Assembly: GCA_024278775.1 (NCBI GenBank)
Contig: JAJRSP010000114.1
Coordinates: forward strand, 1 to 5,310
Direction: 5' to 3'
Source of the DNA: Planctomycetota bacterium
GTDB lineage: Bacteria; Planctomycetota; Phycisphaerae; UBA1845
DNA length: 5,310 nucleotides
The notes under the pieces were generated by a model that did no database searches, had not been told where the DNA came from, and saw only the letters and a program-made list of their open reading frames with translations. Below, piece after piece: positions 1 through 5,310 of the stretch; position 1 is the first letter of the stretch; every line of letters begins with the position of its first letter. A program made the translations under genes and the position numbers.

Positions 1-1
1 C

Positions 2-448
2 AACGCCATCACCTCCGGCCCATTCAAGGATGCCGGTTCACCCTTTCGACAAATGCGGCCGGCAGAACACGCCGTGTTTCAGTCCATCGTCGATGATATG
101 TTCGACCGGTTCGTGGCCGTCGTCGACGCCGGAAGACCCAACCTCAACGAGGACACCATCCGCAAGCTGGCCGACGGCCGCGTCTACTCCGCGAAACAGG
201 CTCTCCGCCTCGGTCTGATTGATCGCATCAGCAACATGCGCGAGTCGATCGAGATCATCAAACAGCGCGCCCACCTGGGGCCGGTGCGACTCGTCACCTA
301 CAACCGCCCACTCGGATACCGTCCCAATTACTATGCCACGGCACCGCACAGGGGCACGCCCACGGTGAACCTGCTCAACGTCGACGTGCGCGGTTTGTTC
401 GAGGGAGCCACGCCGCGGTTCATGTACCTGTGGCGTCCGATCCCGTAA
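2..448 (+). CDS. sppA: Signal peptide peptidase SppA, S49 family (C-terminal part, 5' end outside window)
   Basis: This is the last 148 residues of an SppA-type serine protease, which in characterised members sits in the cytoplasmic membrane and degrades signal peptides left after protein export. The reading frame is open from the left edge and ends at TAA. The visible start, ITSGPFKDAGSPFR, matches the SppA segment 'SGpyKdagsPfR' that follows the catalytic-serine region. The helix VFQSIVDDMFDRFVAVVDAGR and the block ADGRVYSAKQALRLGLIDRI match the conserved end of the S49 fold. About 65 further residues form a tail ending in FMYLWRPIP, which I recall from planctomycete SppA proteins. The catalytic serine and lysine should lie upstream and cannot be checked. 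The ATG at 53 is internal and should not be taken as the start. The next gene converges on it. Family assignment is firm; substrate is inferred. Confidence 0.9.
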   Translation, partial: NAITSGPFKDAGSPFRQMRPAEHAVFQSIVDDMFDRFVAVVDAGRPNLNEDTIRKLADGRVYSAKQALRLGLIDRISNMRESIEIIKQRAHLGPVRLVTYNRPLGYRPNYYATAPHRGTPTVNLLNVDVRGLFEGATPRFMYLWRPIP

Positions 449-478
449 CGACGGAGTCCATGACACAATCGGCGGGTG

Positions 479-510
479 CCCCATTCTTCGCCCCAAGGCG
501 AAGGGTGGGG
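479..510 (+). terminator. Stem-loop after sppA, between convergent genes
   Basis: A 14-bp stem (arms 479-492 and 497-510) closes on a 4-base CCAA loop, 30 bases after the sppA stop codon. Twelve pairs are Watson-Crick. The other two (484/505 and 485/504) are U-G wobbles in plus-strand RNA but A-C mismatches in minus-strand RNA. The structure is therefore stronger in the sppA transcript than in anything arriving from the right. There is no T run after it, so it is not a textbook intrinsic terminator. It may instead protect the 3' end or be a dispersed palindromic repeat. The rest of 449-560 shows nothing else. Confidence 0.5.
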
Positions 511-560
511 GACGAACATACGAATAACTGTAGCCGCCCACGCGTCCCCTGAAGAGTAGA

Positions 561-1022
561 TTAGTGGTCGTGGTCTTCGTCTTCTTCGTCTTGATAGACG
601 TCGTGACAGTCCCCGCACGTGCTTTTTAACGCACGAAAGAGTTTCTTCAACTTAGCGTTGCTGGCGTTTTCCGCCTTACCGGCCTCGGCACTCAGCGCGA
701 GCGCCTCATCGCGAAGCTCTCGTGCCCATGCCTGGTAGTCGGCCTTGGTCTCGTTGTATTGGTTGACGTTGGAAAGCTCGGCCAGCACCTGCGAATAGTT
801 TTTGATCACCCCGAGTCGATGTGGGGTTTCGGCGACGGCAATCGCTTTCTTGATTCGCTTGAACAACATCCCCTGCCCGTGCATCAGGCTGGATACCTTG
901 GCCACCGGCTTGAACGCACCCGGTGCCGTGCCATTTTCAGCATTTGACACACCCGCCAAGACCACCATGCCCAACACCATCGCGCCTAACGCACCCACCG
1001 TCACAATCAACCGTCGATTCAT
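561..1022 (-). CDS. Exported class II c-type cytochrome (cytochrome c'-like) with acidic/His tail
   Basis: This encodes a 153-residue periplasmic monohaem cytochrome. Residues 1-28 are a clear signal peptide: MNRR, a hydrophobic stretch, then a probable cleavage after SNA. The single haem-binding motif CGDCH (136-140) is followed by DVY and lies near the C-terminus, preceded by mostly helical sequence. That layout fits the four-helix cytochrome c'/c556 family (about 130 residues mature) rather than class I cytochromes, whose CxxCH is N-terminal. Met47 or Met52 are candidates near the other axial haem position, but this is a guess. The protein ends in an acidic tail, DEEDEDHDH (145-153), beyond the usual family end. 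The ATG at 1022 is preferred over the in-frame ATG at 1037 because GGGAG (complement of 1031-1035) lies 8 bases upstream and the signal peptide then starts cleanly. Its electron partner is unknown; it could act in respiration or in gas/metal binding. Confidence 0.85.
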   Translation of the reverse strand: MNRRLIVTVGALGAMVLGMVVLAGVSNAENGTAPGAFKPVAKVSSLMHGQGMLFKRIKKAIAVAETPHRLGVIKNYSQVLAELSNVNQYNETKADYQAWARELRDEALALSAEAGKAENASNAKLKKLFRALKSTCGDCHDVYQDEEDEDHDH

Positions 1023-1030
1023 CCCGTAGT

Positions 1031-1035
1031 CTCCC
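1031..1035 (-). promoter_or_regulatory. Ribosome binding site of the cytochrome gene
   Basis: GGGAG on the minus strand lies 8 bases before the ATG at 1022. The alternative ATG at 1037 has only a GGAG about 11 bases upstream. This decides the start in favour of 1022. Confidence 0.6.
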
Positions 1036-1083
1036 ATGAAGGCTCACACTCCGTATAGCCGATCCACCATTTACCTATCGTCG

Positions 1084-1123
1084 AAAAAACCCGGCAGTCC
1101 AAGCGTCACATCTTCAATTGCCG
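1084..1123 (-). terminator. Possible intrinsic terminator of the CYTH gene
   Basis: On the minus strand, CGGCA (1123-1119) can pair with TGCCG (1096-1092). An inner AAG/CTT stem lies between them, separated from the outer stem by mismatches. The stem is followed by GG and then six T residues (complement of 1084-1089). It overlaps the last codons and TGA of the CYTH gene. GC-rich stem base plus T run is the usual intrinsic terminator layout, but the imperfect middle makes the call tentative. If real, the cytochrome gene needs its own promoter in the short gap 1023-1083, where I see no convincing -35/-10 pair. Confidence 0.4.
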
Positions 1124-1669
1124 CTCCACGAGGCCATGTTCCCGACAATAGCGAAGCAGTAACCGCACATACGACTCGTGTACGTGTTCGGCACTACCAA
1201 GCCCAATCGCCGACTGTACATCCGCGATTGCTTCCTCGCTCGGACCTTCCACTTCCACAAATAATCCCAACTGAGCCGGCTCGTCCAACTCTACGCGACA
1301 CCCGCCCAGATGCCAACTCTCTCGCCGCTTTTCATAAGAAAGGATCGACAAAAAACCACAACTCGCCATGATCTGTTCAGCGGTGGCCGCGTCGCTTACC
1401 GTGACCTCCCATTCCTCGCGCGTCTTGAGTGGTCCCGGTTTTCGTGGTCCCTTGAATGTGAGCGTGGCCGCCCCCGTCGAGCCGTCGGCCCGCTGCGTGG
1501 CGCGAACACGCAGACCGCAACCGGCCTCACGCAATGATCCATCGCTTCGGTCGAGAATGACGTTCGTCTCCGTCACCGATCCGTCACACACCGCCCCGGC
1601 CGCACGCAGGCGATCCCGTACCGCCTCGTGCGACGCCACGCGAAACTTGGCTTCCATCTCTATCGACAT
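1106..1669 (-). CDS. CYTH domain protein (class IV adenylate cyclase / triphosphatase superfamily)
   Basis: This 187-residue protein belongs to the CYTH superfamily, whose members form a beta-tunnel that binds triphosphates with divalent metals. It opens with the diagnostic ExExK motif at E4, E6 and K8. Other expected charged tunnel residues are present in order: LRVR (R54, R56), TFKGP (K73), TREEWEV (R84, E86, E88), EKRR (113-116), RVELD (R125, E127, D129), FVEVEG (E139, E141) and SY (166-167). Length fits a single-domain cytosolic CYTH protein with no added CHAD domain. Bacterial members include CyaB-type adenylate cyclases, thiamine triphosphatases and inorganic triphosphatases; the sequence alone does not say which. 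The ATG at 1669 is chosen because the next one, codon 5, would remove E4. No Shine-Dalgarno sequence is evident before it. It lies 92 bases downstream of leuS on the same strand and may be co-transcribed. Confidence 0.87.
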   Translation of the reverse strand: MSIEMEAKFRVASHEAVRDRLRAAGAVCDGSVTETNVILDRSDGSLREAGCGLRVRATQRADGSTGAATLTFKGPRKPGPLKTREEWEVTVSDAATAEQIMASCGFLSILSYEKRRESWHLGGCRVELDEPAQLGLFVEVEGPSEEAIADVQSAIGLGSAEHVHESYVRLLLRYCREHGLVERQLKM

Positions 1670-1717
1670 AAATGATCAAACCGGTGGACGGTATGGTTCA
1701 CGCGTGTGACCAGGTGG

Positions 1718-1749
1718 GGCACCACAGTCCGGGTGCCTTGTGGCCGGAC
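1718..1749. other. Overlapping short inverted repeats between leuS and the CYTH gene
   Basis: GGCACC (1718-1723) can pair with GGTGCC (1732-1737), and GTCCGG (1727-1732) with CCGGAC (1744-1749). The two 6-bp stems overlap and exclude each other. No T run follows on either strand, so termination between leuS and the CYTH gene is not well supported. The gap 1670-1761 holds nothing else that I recognise. Confidence 0.25.
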
Positions 1750-1761
1750 ACCACGTCTGCC

Positions 1762-4700
1762 CTAATTCGCCACCACGTTCACGAGACGACCCTTGACCAC
1801 AATCACCTTCCGCACCGTCTTACCCGTCAGCGCCGCCTTCACGCGCTCATCCGCCAGCGCCGCCGCCTGCAGTGCCTCTTCATCCGCATCCGCAGAAACG
1901 GTAATTCTCGCCTTTACCTTGCCGGCCACCTGTACCGCGATCTCCACCTCGTCGTCCCGCGTCAGCGCTTCGTCAAACTGCGGCCACGGCTCAAACGCCA
2001 GCGTCGTGTCATGACCGAGCCGCCGCCACAGCTCCTCGGCCAGATGCGGCGCAAACGGTGCCAGCAGCAACACAAACGGCTCGATCACCGACCGCGATCG
2101 ACTTTTCAGCGGCGTCATATAATTGACAAAATCAAACAGCGCGGCGATGGCCGTATTGAGCTTGAGTTGCTCCAGGTCTTCACCCACGCGCTGGATCGTC
2201 TTGTGCAACATGCGTAGCGCGTTTTTCTCCGGCGCGTCATCACTCAGCGCCGGCGAAAGCTCGCCCGTCATCTCGTTCACCACAAGTCGCCAGATACGCT
2301 GACACAGCTTAAAAAGCCCCGGCACATCACGGGTGTTCCACGGCTTCGACGCATCGAGCGGTCCCATGTACATCTCATACAGCCGAAACGTATCCGCCCC
2401 ATACTCCGCGATAATCTCATCCGGGTTCACCACGTTCTTGAGCGACTTGCTCATCTTCGCAATCACACGAGACACCGGCTCACCCGACTCTGCCAGCGCG
2501 AAATGATCCGGCGCGGTTTCCTTCACCCGCTCTCCCGGCACCAGTACACCGCGCTGATCCTTAAACGCAAACCCCTGAATCATCCCCTGGTTGAACAGCT
2601 TCTGAAACGGCTCGCGCGTCGTTACGTGCCCCAGGTCAAACAACACCTTATGCCAGAACCGGCCATACAACAGGTGCAGCACCGCATGTTCCGCACCGCC
2701 GACGTACAAATCCACCGGCATCCAATACTTCTCGGCCGCCTCATCACAAAAACGGTTTTCGTTATGCGGATCAAGAAACCGCAGATAATACCAACAGGAG
2801 CCCGCCCACTGCGGCATCGTGTTCAGGTCTCGTCGATAGTTCTTGCCATCGCGCGACACGTGGACCCACGCCTTCGCCCGACCCAGCGGCGGCTCGGGAA
2901 GCGTGTCGGCATCATCCGCCGAGGGCGTCGGCTTGAAATCCTTCATCGGAGGTAGCTCGACCGGCAGTTCATCTTCCCCCAGCGCCAGCGAAGAGCCATC
3001 CTCACCGTGCATCACGGGGAACGGCTCCCCCCAATACTTTTGCCGGCTGAAAATCCAATCTCTCAGCTTGTAGTTGACGGCCGACCGACCCAAACCGTGA
3101 TTGGCAAGCCATGCCGTGATTCGCTTCATCGCCTCGGCCGTCGACGCGCCATTCAGGTCGCACGCCGTACCGACCACACAAACCGTCACATCATCCGCAG
3201 GAGAATTAACGGCCTCACCCTTTTCGGTAAACGCCGCGCCCCAGGTATCGCAATGCCGCACGTAATGCGCGATCAGCTTCTCCACGCCCGCGCCACCACG
3301 CAACACGTCGAGCGTTTTTTGACTCAGCCCGGCGCTGCGATCGCGACATGTCGCAATCGAATCCTCCAACTCGGGGAAGGCGGCCGCCACCTCATCAAAA
3401 CCCGTCGCCACCTGCGCATCCATCGAAGACACCATCGCCCCCAGCCGCGCCTCGATCCACTCTGCCGACGGCTTCACGACACAGCGGATCGGCAGTTGGA
3501 ACTTCGTCGCAAACTCATAATCACGAGAATCACCACTCGGCACGGCCATGATCGCACCGGTGCCATACCCCATCAGCACGTAGTCCGCGATCCAAATCGG
3601 AATCGGCTCACCCGTCACCGGGTTGATCGCAAACGCCCCGGTAAACACACCCGTCTTGTCTTTCGTGTCGGATGTTCGATCCAAATCCGATCGATGACGC
3701 GCGGCGGCCACATATTGATCCACCGCCGCCCGCTGCGCCTCGGTCGTGATCGTTTCGACCAGCTCGTGCTCCGGGGCCAGCACCATATACGACGCCCCAA
3801 AAAGCGTATCGGGACGCGTCGTATAAACCCGGATCGCGTCCGGCATCGTCTCAAAATCCGGCTTGTCCGTAGACCACTCGGCCCGTTCCGCGTGTACCCA
3901 CCGGTCCCCCTCGATCCGCCACTTGCCGGCCAGGGGAAAAAGCACCTCGGCCCCGGTACTCCGCCCGACCCAGTTGCGCTGCATGAGCTTGATCGGCTCC
4001 GGCCAATCCAACCCGTCGAGATCGGACAGCAACCGATCCGCGTATTTCGTGATGCGCAACATCCACTGCCGCAGCGGCCGGCGAAACACGGGGTGGCTAC
4101 CACGATCGCTCAGCCCCTGGTTATCCACCTCCTCGTTGGACAGCACCGTCCCCAACGCCGGGCACCAGTTCACCGCCACCTCATCGAGATACGCCAGCCG
4201 CTGCTTATCGAGCACGGTCCGCTGCTCCACGTCGGTCAGCTCCGACCAACCGCGTCGCCCCGGCGCGTCTTTCTCTCGAACCAGCCCCAACGCCGCGTTC
4301 ACGCCCCACGCGCCGGACTCCAACTCAGCCACCAATTCTGATATCGGCCTCGCGCGACCCTCCACGGCCACACCGTCCGGACCGGTCCAGCGGCACTGCG
4401 CGTCATACCAACTGTGGTACATCTGCAGAAAAATCCACTGCGTGAAGCGATAATACTTCGGCTCGCAGGTGACCACCTCCCGGTCCCAATCGTAGCTGAA
4501 CCCGAACATCCGAAGCTGCCGCCGATACATGTCGAGATTCTTGTTGGTGGTGTCGGCCGGGTGAACATTATGCTCGATGGCGTATTGCTCGGCCGGAAGC
4601 CCGAACGCATCAAACCCCATCGGGTGCAGCACGTTGAAGCCGCACATGCGCTTGTACCGGGCGATGATGTCCGTCGCACAGTAACCGAGCGGATGCCCCA

Positions 4701-4923
4701 CGTGCAGCCCCGACCCGCTCGGGTAGGGAAACATATCGAGAATGTAATACTTCGGTTTGGTCGTATCCGCCCCCGGTTCGCCGGGGTTGGCCGTCTTGAA
4801 AGTCCGGTGCTCGGCCCAATAGGCCTGCCACCGCTTTTCAATCGCCGTAAACTGATACCGTCCGAGTTTCTCCGGCCGCTTGTCGCCGGATGCCGATGGC
4901 ACGTCTTGGTTCGCCTGAGTCAT
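1762..4923 (-). CDS. leuS: Leucyl-tRNA synthetase, long form with enlarged editing domain
   Basis: This 1053-residue cytoplasmic class I enzyme charges tRNA-Leu with leucine using ATP. The catalytic core has the HIGH-type signature HVGH (74-77) after MFPYPSGSG, then [16 protein letters not shown] (100-115). The KMSKS loop is exact (823-827). The CP1 editing domain has TTRPDT (368-373), [11 protein letters not shown] (452-462) and the aspartates of DSRD (465, 468). [19 protein letters not shown] (616-634) returns to the core; the anticodon-binding helices and a complete C-terminal domain (about 990-1053) follow. Only one Cys (254) remains where many bacterial LeuRS carry a zinc cluster. At about 860 residues the E. 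coli enzyme is much shorter; most extra length lies around 180-230, 486-563, 576-588 and 640-700. The ARPISEL and PVNWCP-like segments resemble actinobacterial-type LeuRS. ATG at 4923 is chosen; an in-frame GTG lies directly before it (4926). No Shine-Dalgarno sequence is visible. Function is secure. Confidence 0.98.
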   Translation of the reverse strand: MTQANQDVPSASGDKRPEKLGRYQFTAIEKRWQAYWAEHRTFKTANPGEPGADTTKPKYYILDMFPYPSGSGLHVGHPLGYCATDIIARYKRMCGFNVLHPMGFDAFGLPAEQYAIEHNVHPADTTNKNLDMYRRQLRMFGFSYDWDREVVTCEPKYYRFTQWIFLQMYHSWYDAQCRWTGPDGVAVEGRARPISELVAELESGAWGVNAALGLVREKDAPGRRGWSELTDVEQRTVLDKQRLAYLDEVAVNWCPALGTVLSNEEVDNQGLSDRGSHPVFRRPLRQWMLRITKYADRLLSDLDGLDWPEPIKLMQRNWVGRSTGAEVLFPLAGKWRIEGDRWVHAERAEWSTDKPDFETMPDAIRVYTTRPDTLFGASYMVLAPEHELVETITTEAQRAAVDQYVAAARHRSDLDRTSDTKDKTGVFTGAFAINPVTGEPIPIWIADYVLMGYGTGAIMAVPSGDSRDYEFATKFQLPIRCVVKPSAEWIEARLGAMVSSMDAQVATGFDEVAAAFPELEDSIATCRDRSAGLSQKTLDVLRGGAGVEKLIAHYVRHCDTWGAAFTEKGEAVNSPADDVTVCVVGTACDLNGASTAEAMKRITAWLANHGLGRSAVNYKLRDWIFSRQKYWGEPFPVMHGEDGSSLALGEDELPVELPPMKDFKPTPSADDADTLPEPPLGRAKAWVHVSRDGKNYRRDLNTMPQWAGSCWYYLRFLDPHNENRFCDEAAEKYWMPVDLYVGGAEHAVLHLLYGRFWHKVLFDLGHVTTREPFQKLFNQGMIQGFAFKDQRGVLVPGERVKETAPDHFALAESGEPVSRVIAKMSKSLKNVVNPDEIIAEYGADTFRLYEMYMGPLDASKPWNTRDVPGLFKLCQRIWRLVVNEMTGELSPALSDDAPEKNALRMLHKTIQRVGEDLEQLKLNTAIAALFDFVNYMTPLKSRSRSVIEPFVLLLAPFAPHLAEELWRRLGHDTTLAFEPWPQFDEALTRDDEVEIAVQVAGKVKARITVSADADEEALQAAALADERVKAALTGKTVRKVIVVKGRLVNVVAN

Positions 4924-4924
4924 C

Positions 4925-4954
4925 ACTAGATCAACAGCCTTAGCAGTATGTCAA
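4925..4954 (-). promoter_or_regulatory. Candidate leuS promoter (-35 TTGACA)
   Basis: The minus strand carries an exact TTGACA (4954-4949). After an 18-base spacer comes TCTAGT (4930-4925), four of six matches to TATAAT, preceded by TGA as in an extended -10 element. The -10 would lie directly against the leuS start, placing transcription start at or just inside the annotated first codons. Either the transcript is nearly leaderless, translation starts at a later codon (a GTG at 4902 would keep the whole catalytic core), or the match is chance. Confidence 0.3.
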
Positions 4955-5062
4955 GAACTCAAAGGGGGGATGGTAGGCCAGACGGATAGCCCCCACAAGC
5001 GAGCCTCCGACTGAAACGCCGACCGGTCCAGCGTCACGCGCCAGTTGATGGTGGGGTGGTAT

Positions 5063-5155
5063 GGGCAAGCATCGCGGCAAGGCGTTACCGATTCAGGAGA
5101 GGCATCCGGGGCGACGCTTGCCCGTGCTTTTTCTAGGTAGTACCCGCACGGGCAA
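5063..5155. repeat. Inverted repeat cluster built on GGGCAA/TTGCCC in the leuS upstream region
   Basis: A perfect 10-bp inverted repeat has arms TTGCCCGTGC (5118-5127) and GCACGGGCAA (5146-5155) with an 18-base loop. A second, overlapping pairing joins GGGCAAGCATCG (5063-5074) to CGACGCTTGCCC (5112-5123), 11 of 12 positions Watson-Crick. The twelfth is a U-G wobble in minus-strand RNA. The two stems share 5118-5123 and cannot form together. The GCACGGGCAA unit resembles palindromic intergenic repeats that I recall as common in planctomycete genomes, so a dispersed repeat is the simplest reading. A leader RNA for leuS is possible but unsupported by any known riboswitch or T-box motif. Apart from this, the candidate leuS promoter and the possible gene start at 5265, I recognise nothing in 4924-5310. 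Confidence 0.5.
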
Positions 5156-5264
5156 TCTCCACGGGCATCATCCATAGCCCGCATTATTCATTGCTTGGTT
5201 GTGACAATCTCTGACCGACGATTCGATGCCGCGGGGACGGACTTGTGCCCCAGGAGGGGTGGGC

Positions 5265-5310
5265 GTGCGCACAAAACCCCCTTTCCCCCATGAAAAAACC
5301 GGCGTGTCAG
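5265..5310 (+). CDS. Possible start of a plus-strand gene, cut by the right edge
   Basis: A full AGGAGG (5252-5257) lies 7 bases before a GTG at 5265, and the frame stays open for the 15 visible codons (MRTKPPFPHEKTGVS if GTG starts it). This is the only consensus Shine-Dalgarno plus start pair in the upstream region of leuS. Two other starts compete: an in-frame ATG at 5226 without a clear ribosome binding site, and an ATG at 5290 in another frame reading MKKPACQ, also without one. Too little is visible to name a product. It would be transcribed away from leuS. Confidence 0.25.
   Translation, partial: MRTKPPFPHEKTGVS

Noticed and set aside
38..541. 167-codon minus-strand frame over the sppA end
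   Set aside because: Antisense to the well-supported sppA frame and running through the stem-loop at 479-510; no domain seen.
1672..2217. 181-codon plus-strand frame over the end of leuS
   Set aside because: Arg/His-rich antisense shadow of leuS codons, with no ribosome binding site or domain.
3007..4341. 444-codon open frame on the plus strand opposite leuS
   Set aside because: It lies wholly antisense to a certain gene. Its product is dominated by Arg, His, Pro and Gln, as expected from the reverse of GC-rich coding sequence, and it has no recognisable domain.
5048..5075. T-box-like string GGGGTGGTATGGGC ahead of a tRNA synthetase gene
   Set aside because: It is on the plus strand whereas leuS is on the minus strand, it departs from the T-box core after GGTGGTA, and no specifier stem or terminator/antiterminator pair is visible.
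4951..5184. 77-codon minus-strand frame with a CPC...CRDAC cysteine pattern that looks like a zinc protein
   Set aside because: Most of the cysteines come from repeated TTGCCC/TGCCCG units of the inverted repeats. There is no Shine-Dalgarno sequence, the frame runs through the candidate leuS promoter, and nothing in it resembles a known family.
4927..5310. tRNA or other RNA gene in the upstream region of leuS
   Set aside because: I found no cloverleaf, T-loop (GTTCGAATC-like) sequence or known small RNA signature on either strand.
1..5310. Defence island, mobile element or CRISPR array
   Set aside because: No transposase, integrase, nuclease, toxin-antitoxin pair, regularly spaced repeats or terminal inverted repeats with target duplication were seen; the genes are housekeeping-like.

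Overview
The window looks like a stretch of ordinary bacterial chromosome, most likely from a planctomycete (Planctomycetota). The evidence for that is indirect. The DNA is GC-rich. The leucyl-tRNA synthetase is a long (about 1053 residue) type with several extra segments. The SppA protein ends in a tail finishing in a YLWRP-like sequence, as I recall from planctomycete SppA proteins. Several genes lack a clear Shine-Dalgarno sequence. I cannot run a search, so the phylum is an inference.

Layout: (1) 2-448, plus strand: the C-terminal part of a signal peptide peptidase SppA (family S49); its start and catalytic serine lie to the left of the window. (2) 449-560: a short gap between convergent genes, with a strong 14-bp stem-loop that fits the end of the sppA transcript. 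(3) 561-1022, minus strand: a small exported c-type cytochrome of class II (cytochrome c'-like), with CxxCH near the C-terminus and an acidic/histidine tail. (4) 1106-1669, minus strand: a CYTH-domain protein (class IV adenylate cyclase / triphosphatase superfamily). (5) 1762-4923, minus strand: complete leuS. (6) 4924-5310: about 390 bases without a confirmed gene. It holds a candidate leuS promoter, a cluster of inverted repeats built on a GGGCAA/TTGCCC unit, and possibly the first codons of a plus-strand gene cut by the right edge.

The minus-strand order is leuS, CYTH gene, cytochrome, with gaps of 92 and 83 bases. A weak intrinsic terminator overlaps the end of the CYTH gene, so the cytochrome is probably a separate unit. 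The genes share no obvious pathway: protein synthesis, triphosphate chemistry and electron transfer. I see no sign of a defence system, mobile element, CRISPR array, RNA gene or other novel multi-gene system. The points most worth checking are the large insertion in the LeuRS editing domain, the overlapping inverted repeats upstream of leuS, and the metal-ligand-like tail of the cytochrome.
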